Source: Abelmoschus esculentus
Taxonomy: Eukaryota; Streptophyta; Magnoliopsida; Malvales; Malvaceae
Direction: 5' to 3'
Assembly (NCBI GenBank): GCA_035048815.1
Contig: JAUCBN010000038.1
Span: 11,932,001-11,996,000 of the forward strand
Length of the DNA: 64,000 nt
Position numbers and translations under genes: made by a program. Positions 1 through 10,728 of this stretch are shown here, in pieces. The notes below the pieces were generated by a model. It was not told the origin of the DNA, searched no databases, and saw only the letters and a list, made by a program, of their open reading frames with translations. The stretch's first letter is position 1; every line of letters begins with the position of its first letter.

Positions 1-548
1 TGAATATCAGAATGAGAAAACAAGATAATTATGCTCAAGTTTGAGTAGGAAAATGCTACAAAAGTGTGTCAGAAGAATATACTATCATGAGAAATTCGAA
101 AATCGAAAATCGAAGCAATGGAAATGGTGAATTCTTTCAGAGCAGAGAATAAATCTCCTCTAAAATAGATTTTTCCTGGTGTTTAATGGTTGAAAATATA
201 AAAGATCATATGTTGAAGACAATAACAAGCGTCATTGAGAACATAACAGACTTCATTTGTTGAAAAAAAAGAAAAAAAGATAGAAAAAAGAAAAGAAAGA
301 CAAAATCTAAAGTGAAAACCTGAAAAGGCGCTTTAGGGTAAAAAACAGAGATCTCAAAAATTGAACCAAAGTTTGAGATGAATTCCTATATCAGTCAAAG
401 AAGATACATCGGGAGATGAAGAAAGAAATTATTAGCACTTTTCCTGAAGTAAAAAGTTTACTCAAGTGGTCTTCAATTAACATTCATACCTCAATAGAAA
501 TATCCGCATTAAGATCATATAATAATACATGATATTTTTGTCAACAGG

Positions 549-628
549 ATTCAAATAGAAGTTGACAGCTTTCTTAGCGTGAGTCCCAATTCAAACAGAA
601 ATTGGCAGCCTTCTCGGCGTGAGTCCTG
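549..628 (+). repeat. Two tandem copies of a 40-bp unit
   Basis: 549-588 and 589-628 are head-to-tail copies, each starting ATTCAAA and ending GCGTGAGTCC plus two bases, with about seven differences. They sit just upstream of the hairpin array in the untranslated 3' region of the element. Unit length and sequence differ from those of the hairpin array. Confidence 0.8.
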
Positions 629-640
629 AAATATTTGGTG

Positions 641-1102
641 GAATGCAAGGAATTTCATAATAAGAAGAACAACCTCAGGTTCCATCACTTTTGATCTGGA
701 GATATTCATAATAATAAGAACAGCTCCAGATTTCCCGGAGACGAGGAATTTCGTAATAAGAAGAACGACCTCGAGCTCCATCACTTGACAGGTTTGAAGA
801 AATTCATAATAAGAAGAACAACTTCAAACTTTGGAGAAATTCATAATAAGAAGAACAACTTCAAATTCGATGGGATATGAAGAATTTCGTAATAAAATGA
901 ACAACTTCGGATTTCATCACTCTTTTGTCTAAAGAATTTCATAATAAGAAGAACAGCTTCAGACCCTGGAGAATTTCGTAATGAGAAGAACAACTCCTGG
1001 TTTCAAGGGACACGAGAAATTTCGTAATAAGAAGAACAACCTCGGGTTCCATAACAATTATTTTGCTTGAAGAATTTCATAATAAGAAGAACAACTTCAA
1101 GC
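641..1102 (+). repeat. Array of about ten hairpin units with a constant 22-nt core
   Basis: Ten copies of a 22-nt core resembling AATTTCATAATAAGAAGAAC plus two A's occur at intervals of about 37-52 bp. Each core is flanked by arms that pair with each other. Arms left/right: 694-701/724-731 (8 of 8), 742-746/769-773 (5 of 5, then ggag/ctcc further out), 792-799/822-829 (8 of 8), 830-836/859-865 (7 with one G-U), 869-882/905-918 (13 of 14 with G-U), 927-934/957-964 (7 of 8), 965-971/994-1000 (6 of 7), 1007-1016/1041-1050 (9 of 10 with G-U), 1065-1072/1095-1102 (8 of 8). The first unit (core 651-672) pairs poorly. Arm sequences differ between units, so pairing is kept while sequence changes. Plus-strand frames are interrupted, so this looks noncoding. 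Confidence 0.85.
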
Positions 1103-1183
1103 TTTGTTAGCATAACAGAGGCCAAAAAGCTTAGACGAAATTTGTCTTTTCAGTCTCTACTCATCTCCTGCTCCACAACATTG

Positions 1184-1199
1184 AGCAAAGAGGGGCAAC
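1184..1199 (+). other. Polypurine tract
   Basis: AGCAAAGAGGGGCAAC lies directly before the TG that begins the 3' LTR. In the family this tract primes plus-strand DNA synthesis. Confidence 0.75.
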
Positions 1200-3095
1200 T
1201 GTAATACCCGAATTTCGTCCGGGTTTGATATAAAATAAGGCCTACATAAATATATATTAAGTAAATAATACAAATAATAATAATAATAATAAAATAAAGA
1301 AAAAAGAATAATAAAAAAATAAATAAAAATAAAAAGGTAGATAAGGATGGGGTGTCGATTACCAGGATAAGGGAATGACGGTTTGATGTGGTTTGAGGGG
1401 AAGTTATTTGAGGATTTTCGGTAGAGGCTTTGGAGGGACGGTTAACTCCATTTCAATCTCTCCAAAAGAAGAGAGACAGGGGCTAGTTTTCCACGTTTGG
1501 TTTTGTAAAGAGACATGGAACCGGAAAGTAGGAGGAGGGCAGGAGAGAAAAAACTTAAAGATGATGAGAGAAAAAGCATGGAGGAACCCAGGAATAAACT
1601 TGAGACTACAAAGGAGAGACAAATTCGGCAAAGACAAGTGCAAAGTCTTCATCGCTCAGTTTCAAGGCCATAGAAATTACCTTCGATTGAAAATCTACAC
1701 CAACTGGCAAGCTCTAGTCTATCCCATTGCACCCTACGGGACTTGTCTAACAAACATGGACCCATCATCAAATCGAAGACCAAAGAATCTGTGGTACCAA
1801 ATTCTGGAAGCAAAGATTGAAATATTTGCATGCGTGGCATCTTTGAAGACCAAAGAATGATGATGGCGGCTTACAACTCCAAGCAAGAAATCAAAAGCAT
1901 GGGAAGATATAAGCCATGGCTCAAAGATGCAAAAGTTGAAGCTTTGCCACCTTTCCTACATCTGTAAATGTGAGTTCTACATCTATAGTATTGTGGTACT
2001 ACTTGAGAATTTTATTTGGGCTTTAGGTTTTTATTCGATGCATGTTAGGCTACCATAATCTTGAAATTAAGCTCTTATATCTTTAATAAAAATTTAATTT
2101 GACCTTTTTTTTCTTTTAATTAATGTATTTATTTATTTTATTTATTTGTATGTATATTTTAAAATCATATAGTATATTTATTTAGGACAACACCTAATTA
2201 ATACTTAGTTAAATAATTAGAGCTTTTTAGGGTTTGTCACTTTAATTAAATAATTAAATTAAATAGGGGAGATAATTTAGTAATGATGACATTTTAATCA
2301 TATATCTCGGATAAACTAACCGGTCAGTGTTTTGACGTACTATGACGTTGACCTAAACAGTGTACCTTGGTATCGAATTGATGTGCTATCGAAACATAAA
2401 ATTTGATAAAATAATTTAAGGATTAGAATCTAATCAAATTAATTAGGTAAATTATTAGAAACACCTATAGGATTATTAATTATGTTCGATGTCGAGATGG
2501 TAGTGTCCGAGCATTCGTATGTTATCATGATACACTTGGTGAAATTAATAATTTAATAGGGTTTAAATATTCAATTAATGGAGCCTTTTTAGGTTAAGAA
2601 TTAAAATGAACAGATAATAACAGGTCATGCATTTGAAATCTTTTGGGGCAGAACTCATATTTCTTTAAATACGAGTTAAGAGTTCCTATCTAAAGGAAGT
2701 CTTATTCAAACTCGTATTTAAGAGAAATATATTTTCTTATCCAAAAGGATATTTTCATTCGAATGATATTTATTTGCCAATGGCGGATTAAATTAATACC
2801 AAAATGCCATGTGTAATTAATAGGGTACCGATCTTGGGCGCTCATTACGGTCGTCCTTACACGTAACCAACTCCCGAACCAAAAATATTTTAAAAAGAAT
2901 ATCTGGTTTATTTTATGGTGTCTGACCTACAAAAATGGTCGGTGGCGACTCCAAATCATTTTTAAAATTTAAATTAAATGTTTTTAACACGATACCGGTT
3001 TTCATAATTAATAATCAAAATCAATAATATCAGATTTTCCAAAATCAACTCGCCAGGTTATTTTCACACGTTTCAGTTTTAAAACGATCGCGACA
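1200..3095 (+). repeat. 3' LTR (about 1.9 kb)
   Basis: Begins TGTAATACCC after a polypurine tract and ends CGCGACA where a Copia gag frame resumes, giving a TGT...ACA pair. The length of 1896 bp is normal for plant Gypsy LTRs. It is very AT-rich between 2090 and 2300. The 5-bp target duplication cannot be checked because the other end is outside the window; the right copy would be CGGTT (3096-3100). Confidence 0.75.
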
Positions 3096-3244
3096 CGGTT
3101 CATCTGGAACAGGTTCTTCAATAAAATATTCCTTTATTTCCTGTTTGAGAACAATTCTCAAATTGCGGAACCAATCAAGGAAGTTTATGCCATTGAGTTT
3201 CTCGTTCTCAAGGAGTGATCGCAGTGATAAAGTGTTGTTTGCCA
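3096..3244 (-). pseudogene. Copia gag N-terminal fragment
   Basis: Read on the minus strand from an ATG at 3242-3244, the frame starts MANNTLSLRSLLENEKLNG and continues through a tryptophan-containing NFLDW segment to EEPVPDEP. This is the N-terminus of plant Copia gag proteins (DUF4219/UBN2-like), which form the particle shell. Homology ends at 3096, where the LTR of the plus-strand element has inserted; the frame then reads meaningless LTR sequence. The rest of this gag should lie beyond the other end of that insertion, left of the window. Confidence 0.8.
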
Positions 3245-4688
3245 TTTGGATATACAACAATGGAAATATATAAAGTAAATTTACCAATTTGAAATATTAT
3301 AAATAGGTCTTTGTTTATAAATACTCCCACTATTTTATTCAAAATTAAAAATCCCTTTTGTTTTTAATTTTGGGAAAATTCGACAAAAATTTTTCTAGTG
3401 AGTGAGGATCCATAATTCATCAATTTCCTAAATCAGCTTTGACTTTTCTTTTAGGACAAAGGTTATTTAGGTAAGTAACCCTTTACTAATTATATCTCGT
3501 ATAACTCCTCCATTTGGCGAACAACACTTGTTCAGTCATCTCACAACTTAACCAAATAATTAACCTTTAGGTTTCTAATCCTATTAGAAAAACCTAACTA
3601 AGTTATTACCAATATTTCGACCAACGAATATCATTTGCTTATTCTACGCGTTTAACCAAGATGGACTTATGTGTCAATGCTTTGGCAAAACCCACATAAG
3701 ATCGATCAAGGCCTTAACGAGGAAAATATTGGATGGATAAATTTAACTTAAATTAATTTAATGGAAATATTTAACTATCTTATCTTTATTTCTTTTAATT
3801 TAGCCCTTATTGATCTCATCAATATATACAAGTAGAAGATATATATCATACATTGCATCACATACATGATAGATATAAAAAAATAAGATTGCAATGATTA
3901 TAGCCCAAAATAAATAACAAAGGTGGCCCATTCCAAGCCAATGGGAGAACTTTAAAACCCTAATTCTACACTAAAACTGCTTCTCAAGCATCTTTTTGCC
4001 TTTGGTCCAAACGTCTCGATTGCTTCTTGGAATTATATTACAATTATAGAAACTTGTTTTACATACGAGGGAGTAAGATGGGAAGAGAAGTACAACAAAG
4101 ATAAAGAAAGGCACGACATACAGGCCGTATTTAAAATTTACAACTATTGTAGAAGCAAGGGCTATAACCATCCATGTCAAACACCGTACAAAGCAAACAT
4201 ATCATATATATGCTATCACGAAATTGTTAATATTACCAATATGAGCCTACAATCTATGTTGCCTACGAAGGGGTCAAGCGGTAGAACCCCTTGCGGCGAG
4301 TAAGCTACACCGGTGCGGCTGGTTGAAAATTTTGAAAAATAGAGACTATTTTTTATGGAAAAACATCACGATTTGATAAGATTTATCAACAGATTCGTTT
4401 TTTTAGATTTTTAAATCCTTTAGATTTTTCTACATCAGAATAACAATTATTCATTTTCTTTAATGCGATATACCATCACACTTCCGCCGATCATCATGTC
4501 AACGACTGACATATGATTACCGTAAAACCTTGTAGTAACATGGCGATTGTAATTAATAGATTAACATATTAATTGTATCTCTAATCAACTACCAACATCA
4601 ATATATCATCGATACAATCAAATAAAGCATACATCTCATACATATGGCATCACCCAAGTATTTAACCCGGTTACGGATCGTACAAGTA
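3245..4688 (-). other. Untranslated leader of the Copia element
   Basis: About 1.4 kb separates the primer-binding site from the gag ATG on the minus strand. I see no conserved protein in it. It is AT-rich with short GC-richer stretches such as 4262-4320. A leader of this length is long for Copia and may itself hold inserted DNA that I cannot identify. Confidence 0.5.
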
Positions 4689-4700
4689 GCTCTGATACCA
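4689..4700 (-). other. Primer-binding site, initiator tRNA-Met type
   Basis: The reverse complement is TGGTATCAGAGC, the standard plant site complementary to the 3' end of initiator methionine tRNA. It lies one base inside the 5' LTR (minus strand), as expected for first-strand priming. Confidence 0.85.
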
Positions 4701-4701
4701 C

Positions 4702-5195
4702 TATTTGGACCACCAGCACACCCATGGAGCAGCGAAATAAAATTACGATATTCTTTTCAGTGATTCATGTACGTTTAATCTAAAATCGGGAGGAAGAGAT
4801 ACGATTACTTATAGTGGGTTCCTTGATAAACAACAAAAACAACAAATGAGTCTGCTACAGTCACGATCGTTCAACAATCAAATCTTTAGCCTCAACGAAT
4901 ATCGTCTCAACCTCTACTCAGTTCACTTGGTTGAGAGAGCAAATCTCGAAAAGCTATTTTTCGTAATTTTAGGTTTAGAATATGAGATTCACTGTTATGT
5001 AGCTGCTAGACCCAAGGATCCCTTATATATATGTGTAACCCTAAGTATAAGAGTTTGATTCCGAATTTGTTATAAGAAATAATTAATTTTATTATTTCCT
5101 TAAATTTTAGAATCTATATTTAATTCGAATTTGAAAAGAGATACAATTACTTTAATTATATCCTTTTTTTGAAATTCGAGATTAAATATAGTTTA

Positions 5196-5238
<43 letters not shown>

Positions 5239-6171
5239 TCCTTTTCAACCATTGGGTGTGACCCTGTAGGCTCATTGTAACGTTAGTAATAATATTAGAA
5301 CAATTCTAATATTACAAACAAGGAGTGACATCTAGAAAAATATTATTTTCATCTAAGTTACAAGAGATCATGATTCGATATATCATGTCCGTGACCAACT
5401 CTCTTAATGTATTGTATCCTTTTGTCCTTTTATATCTTTAATATGCACAAGTCTTGGAATAGTCACACTTGTATAGCTTATTTAATGTTTCTTGATATCT
5501 AGAGTGGACTATTGTTTATGAATAATTTGTGATATCTCATATCAATGTATTCAAGCATGGCCATGCATTTCTAGTCTCACTCAATCAAGTGGCTTTTGAT
5601 ATATTTTCCTATTATGCAGGAAGGACAAATCATATCTCGATCATTTACATCTCACTACATACATTATAATATGTCCAATGTTAGTTTTTATAGTGTAACT
5701 AACTACGAGACACGTTTAACTGCATCAAAACATAAAATAACATATGTTGAGATAGTAATAATCTTAAGTCTAAGGATTATACATATAGTTGTCTCTATGA
5801 GCAATATTGTGACCGTCATATAATAATCCAAGATATATGCTCATAGTGAGTCAATCCAATATATTATTCTCTATTATATATTCATGTAATATTAATTCTA
5901 ACATCTCTATGTCAATGACAACTCATTGTTATCAATTAATCACATGTTAATCTTAAGTGTATTATTATTGTTCATACCCATAATAATACTTGACTAAGGA
6001 TCTTTTAATAATAATACATATTATTATATGGATCTTATTGTTTCTTAGTTTATGTTATACATTGACACATATATCTGAAAACAACAATGGTAATGTCTTT
6101 ATTCAATAAAATTGGTAAATAAAAGTATCCTTACAATCATCATATGATTGGTCTTTGGGCATACTCTAACA
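4702..6171 (-). repeat. 5' LTR of the Copia element (about 1.47 kb)
   Basis: On the minus strand the LTR starts TGTTAGAGTATGCCCAAAGA at 6171, a familiar Copia LTR start in dicots, and ends next to the primer-binding site. The expected terminal CA appears as TA at 4702-4703, consistent with point decay. The 3' LTR is outside the window. An AT dinucleotide run lies inside it at 5198-5236. Short ORFs at 4846-5058 and 5596-5823 have no recognisable domain. Confidence 0.75.
5198..5236. repeat. (TA)n microsatellite
   Basis: An uninterrupted TA dinucleotide run of 39 bases inside the Copia LTR. Confidence 0.95.
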
Positions 6172-7379
6172 CTTTTTTGGTGTCATAATCTAAGGATTAA
6201 AACGATTAAGGATTAGTTTTAGGCACATGAAAACATATATATGTTTATGAAAACTTATTCAATCCTATGAAACAATAATTCAAGGATTTAAAAATTAAAA
6301 AAATCAAAAACCAGTAAAACAAAATACGATGAAATTAATTTATATTCGAATAAAAAATTATTGATTTAAAAGAATTTTTGTATGATTTTTAAAACCAACA
6401 CAATAAACAATCATAATATGTTCAAATTTTAAATTTTAACATCCTAAAATTCATCGAGAACAAGGTTTTTCGAAATTACCTTGAATATTTGGTTACAAGA
6501 GAATTTGTAGATTTTAAAGCACCAAAATTCGATATGTCCTTAGCCTTGATGATTGGATGAAAAAACCTCACGAAAATCGTGTGAGCTTTGGTGAAAAATT
6601 GATGAAAAGAGGGATTTATTTTGAAGAGTTTCGGTTACGGTTTTGAGGGAAGAGTTTGAGTTTGTTAAAAAAATAAAATTAAGATTGGGGTATTTAAAAC
6701 CTAATCTGTTGCCACGCGTTTCGATACGCTCTTATAGGTGTTTCGAATAGTATGTTCCTAAACCACTTCCAACTTGTATCGAACCAGTCTGTATCGAAGC
6801 GCATTTTAGACGTTTTGATACCATGATACCCAGATTCGACCTACGATGATCTTCAAGGATAGTTATCGAAACCGATCTCAAATGTTTCGATACCCCTTAG
6901 CTAGTGTAACCCTTTAATCTTGACTTGATGTGTACGGTAGGTTAAAATCATAATTTTAAAACTTTAACGTCATGTAAACGTATGAAGTAATTCAAAATGA
7001 AAATTTGTAAACAAAATATTAAGTAAATGATTTAAAAGTATTTATTCTGATTAAAAATAGAGAAAATTGGATAAAACGGTTTTATGCATAAGTTTAAAAA
7101 CATCTTAAATCCTTGTTAATCCTAAAATAACTAAAAAAATATTTGTAAATAATCGTACTGGAAAAATGAAACATTGTCCAGTAGAGATCTCTAAGTACCA
7201 ACTCCTAGGGCTAGATATCTGAAAAATAAAATAAAAAAATGAGCTACAAAGCCCAATGTGTCTCTAAAGTGCAGTCAAACATCACAATATCATTCAAATC
7301 ACAATCACATTTATAACATAATTTTCGTAGTAAATAAACACAAAGAGAGATGAATGCAATATCACAAAGAATGCTATGT

Positions 7380-7793
7380 CACAGAGAATGTAATCTCATA
7401 CTTCGAACGCCAAACATAGTGGTGGCAAAGCCAACCGATCACAGTGGAGGTAGTTCCCTAGATCCCCTCACCCCTTATTTCTCCAAACACAGTTGTGGTA
7501 AAACCACCTTCTTCCGTTAAATCTCACCCCATGCACATGATTATGCAATCACTATCACAAATCACAAAAGTCTCATCAAAGATATTTGTATAATATACGT
7601 GGTACACAGTTCTGATAATTTGATGAAAGCAAGGTCACAGAGAATGCAATCCCATACTCCGAACGCCAATCACAGTGGTGGCAAAGCCAACCGGTCACAA
7701 TGGTGGTAGTTCCCCAGAACCCCTCACCCCTTATTTTATCGAACACGGTATGGTAAAACCACCTTCTTCCGTACAATCCACCCCATTCACATG
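7380..7793. repeat. Tandem duplication of a 160-bp segment, spaced 256 bp
   Basis: 7380-7539 and 7636-7793 are about 85-90% alike by eye, sharing GAACGCCAA, GTGGCAAAGCCAACCG, CCCCTCACCCCTTATTT and ACCACCTTCTTCCGT. They lie within the LTR-like region. Similar internal duplications are common in Gypsy LTRs. Confidence 0.8.
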
Positions 7794-7869
7794 TAATGCA
7801 ATCAATGCTAATTATCTTGAATGATCCAGCACATATAATCGTATAGAATACGAAACACACAGTTCAGAC

Positions 7870-8850
7870 AATTCAATCACAATATCATAGGGAATCTCAA
7901 GATCACAGTATCACAATAAATAGTTAATCATAGAAAATAAATTTAGCATAAAAAAGAACATACATTTAAATTCATTTAACAATAGCACAAGAAGAGAACA
8001 CACATTTATATTCATTTAACAATAACATGAAAACACACACATTTAACGCAAGAAAAGAACACACATTTAGCAAAAGAAGAAAAGAAACATTTGAATTCAT
8101 TTGATAATAACACAGAAAGAAACACATGTTTAACACAAGAAGAAATAGTTTAAATCTATGAAGTTAACGTTAAAAACTTTACCCTCAAAACCAATGTAAT
8201 TATATTATTTCATAATAAGTGTAAAATATCCCAATACTTAATAATTATTCAAAACCAAAAGTTAAAATTATAACTAAAAATTAGTAATTTCAAAATAGTT
8301 AAATTCACAAAATACATTATCTCATAAACTTATTAAAATTCACAAAATACATTTCTCAGATAATTCGATCACAGTATCATAGAGAATCTCAAGATCACAG
8401 TATCACAATAAATAGTTAATCACAGAAAATAAATTTAGCATAAAAAAGAACATACAGTTAAATTCATTTAACAATAGCACAAGAAGAAACACATATTTAG
8501 CACAAGAAGAGAATACACTTTTATATTCATTTAACAATAACATGAAAACACACACATTTAACGCAAGAAAAGAACACACATTTAGCACAAGAAGAAAAGA
8601 CACATTTGAATTCATTTGATAATAACAAAGAAAGAAACACATATTTAACACAAGAAAAAATAGGTTAAATCTATGAAGTTAACGTTAAAAACTTTACCCT
8701 CAAAACCAATTTAATTATATTATTTCATAATAATTGTAAAATATTCTAATACTTAATAATTATTCAAAACCAAAATTTAAAATTATAACTAAAAATTAGT
8801 AATTTAAGAATAGTTAAAATTCACAAAATACATTATCTCATAAACTTATT
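7870..8850. repeat. Tandem duplication of about 490 bp
   Basis: The segment containing GAATCTCAAGATCACAGTAT at about 7892 recurs at about 8384, and the two copies run in parallel to about 8330 and 8850. The offset grows from 492 to about 516 bp because the second copy has gained one more short unit with TTTAGCACAAGAAG. The copies themselves contain short repeats built on ACACATTTA and CAAGAAGA. Confidence 0.8.
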
Positions 8851-10217
8851 AAAATTAATTTAATAGTTTGATGATTCAAATAAAATATTCGAATGTAAGA
8901 AAAATATTTATGCATACTGAAAATAACCTTAATTCCCAAATGTATTAAAGTTTATAAAATAGTAATAATAATTTCAATAATTAAAAGTTAGTTTTATATT
9001 AAATAATAAAATAATCAGATAAAATATAAGACATGATGGAGTAACGTAAAGAACTTAGCGTGTAGATAAAAACAACAAAATAAGGTCTATAAAATTATTT
9101 CTCAAGAGTAATATTTTAGAAAAATGATGTAGCACAACACAAATCACAACTACATACTCCAATCACAGTTTAATCCAAAAATTTATCTGAAACCTTAATT
9201 TATCCGAAAACACAAATTCACAGGATTTAAAATCATAATTACTCGCAAAAGTGTGAGATTTCAAAATCCAAAAAGTTTTATATATTTCTAAAATCACAAT
9301 AAATAAACATGAAACAAAAAAATTTTTTTAGAAAAACAAATATAGCACCAGTAAGAGAACACACCTTAGTCAAAACGATGGAAATTACCGAATAACATGG
9401 TTTTGAACTCGAACAAAGATAAATAATGAGAACAGTGGCTTTAGAGAATCTTGATGAAAGAAAATAATGCATTGTTTTCTCTTAGGCCATAATATGTATT
9501 TAGAGGGGAAAAAGTAACTAATTTCAATTAGAATTAAAGTTCTAATAAATCATATTATAAAAATAATAAATAAAAAAATTAAAGTTGTATAATTTCAAAG
9601 GGATTTCTTTCCTTTATATAATACAGATAATATTAAATAAAGAGTTTTGATAAAACATTAATTAGAATAAAATAATATTTTAGAAAAAGATTGATCGTAG
9701 ATAAACTACTAATAAAAAAAATTAATCTCAGTAAAAATAAAATTCAATTTAGACATAAATTGTTTATCCAAAAGTTATCAAATTTAAAAACATCACTTTA
9801 ACTTTTAATTTTTAAATTCACATTTAAAACTTTCAAAACTTTATAATCTTATCTCAAAAAAATTTCCCTTAAATTTAGAAAACCAGTTCAAATCTCAAAA
9901 AAAAAATTAGGGTTTCAGAAATTATGAATCTAAAATTTAGGATTTTTAATTAGGGATTTCAAAATTAGGGTTTTAAAATTAGGAATAATTTTTGGGTATA
10001 AAACTAGGCTTTGCATTTTAGGCTTCTAAAGTACTAAAAATGAGTCTCGAAAGATCCTAGAAGCATACATATGATGTTATGACATGATTAAAATACATCA
10101 ACAAGTTCATACTCCCCTTAGCAACATGCATAGAAGCACTAAGATGCAAAACAACATGACATGATTTCAATAAAAAAAATTAAACAGATTTTCCATAAAA
10201 AAATTACATATAAAGGG

Positions 10218-10663
10218 TCAAGTTAAGTTAGTTAAATCTAACTCTCTCCTAAGCATCTAAAAACGATCTTTGTCTAAAGGTTTGGTAAAAATATCCGCTA
10301 AAAATTGATTTAAGGTGTCAACAAACTCTAGAACAACATCATTTTTAGATACATGATCTCTAATAAAGTGATGTCTAATTTCTATGTGTTTAGTTCTAGA
10401 ATGTTGAATGGGATTTTGGTAAACCATATAGCACTAGTGTTATCACATTTTAGAGATATCGTTTCAACTCTAATATCATAATTCAAGAGTACTTGTTTGA
10501 TCCAAAATACTTGAGTACAACAACTCCCTAAGGAAATATATTTCGCTTCGGTGGTAGATAAAGTTATACTATTTTGTTTCTTAGAGAACCAAGATATAAG
10601 TATACTATCTAAGAATTGATATGTTCCGGAAGTACTTTCCCTATCTATCTTACACCTAAACAA
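10218..10663 (-). pseudogene. Copia RNase H domain, end of pol
   Basis: The minus-strand frame reads STTEAKYISLGSCCTQVFW, the conserved Copia RNase H segment, followed by the asparagine-aspartate region CDNTSAIW. A second frame continues to a stop codon at 10218-10220 after LDLTNLT, the usual end of the polyprotein, via the segment around FTKPL. RNase H removes the RNA template after reverse transcription. The frame breaks near 10382, so at least one frameshift or stop separates the halves. Confidence 0.8.
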
Positions 10664-10728
10664 GGTTTGTCTCTAAGTTACCTAAAAATTCTCTTAATGG
10701 CTACTAAGTGTGATTCTCTAGGACTAGC

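Larger units (their letters stand above)
1..3095 (+). mobile_element. LTR retrotransposon, 3' part (internal region plus 3' LTR)
   Basis: The window opens inside an LTR retrotransposon read on the plus strand. A purine-rich tract at 1184-1199 is followed at once by a sequence starting TGTAATACCCG, the usual layout of polypurine tract plus 3' LTR. The right end, GATCGCGACA at 3095, abuts a Copia gag reading frame that is cut in mid-protein, so this element inserted into that gag. The 5' LTR, PBS and all coding domains lie left of the window, so lineage cannot be assigned; LTR size and start suggest Ty3/Gypsy (inference). Nothing in 1-1199 looks like a conserved protein. Short frames inside the LTR (for example 1393-1860) have no recognisable domain. 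Confidence 0.75.
6172..10217. other. AT-rich LTR-like region without genes
   Basis: No conserved coding region is visible in these 4 kb. The stretch holds a cluster of TTTCGATACG-type motifs (6714-6900) and tandem duplications (7380-7793 and about 7870-8850). Both are features of plant Gypsy LTRs, so I read it as one or more decayed LTRs. Around 9890-9995 there are several TTAGGG-containing stretches in AT-rich DNA, too irregular to be telomeric. The 3' end of the neighbouring Copia element (possible polypurine tract near 10110-10123 on the minus strand) lies at its right side, but I could not find a matching 3' LTR. Confidence 0.5.

Noticed and set aside
551..784. Repetitive minus-strand ORF across the hairpin units (EVVLLI-type repeats)
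   Set aside because: The apparent peptide repeat follows from the DNA repeat; unit spacing varies so the frame is not kept across the array.
641..1102. CRISPR array
   Set aside because: Short regular repeats with variable spacers resemble one superficially, but spacers pair with each other around the core, and the genome is a plant's.
1393..1860. 155-residue ORF inside the 3' LTR
   Set aside because: No recognisable domain, overlapped by similar frames on the other strand, and located entirely in the LTR; most likely chance.
4262..4320. tRNA or small RNA gene in a GC-richer patch
   Set aside because: No cloverleaf or box A/B pattern could be built by eye.
9890..9995. Interstitial telomeric repeat (TTAGGG-like)
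   Set aside because: Only a few irregular TTAGGG-containing stretches in AT-rich DNA, not tandem TTTAGGG units.
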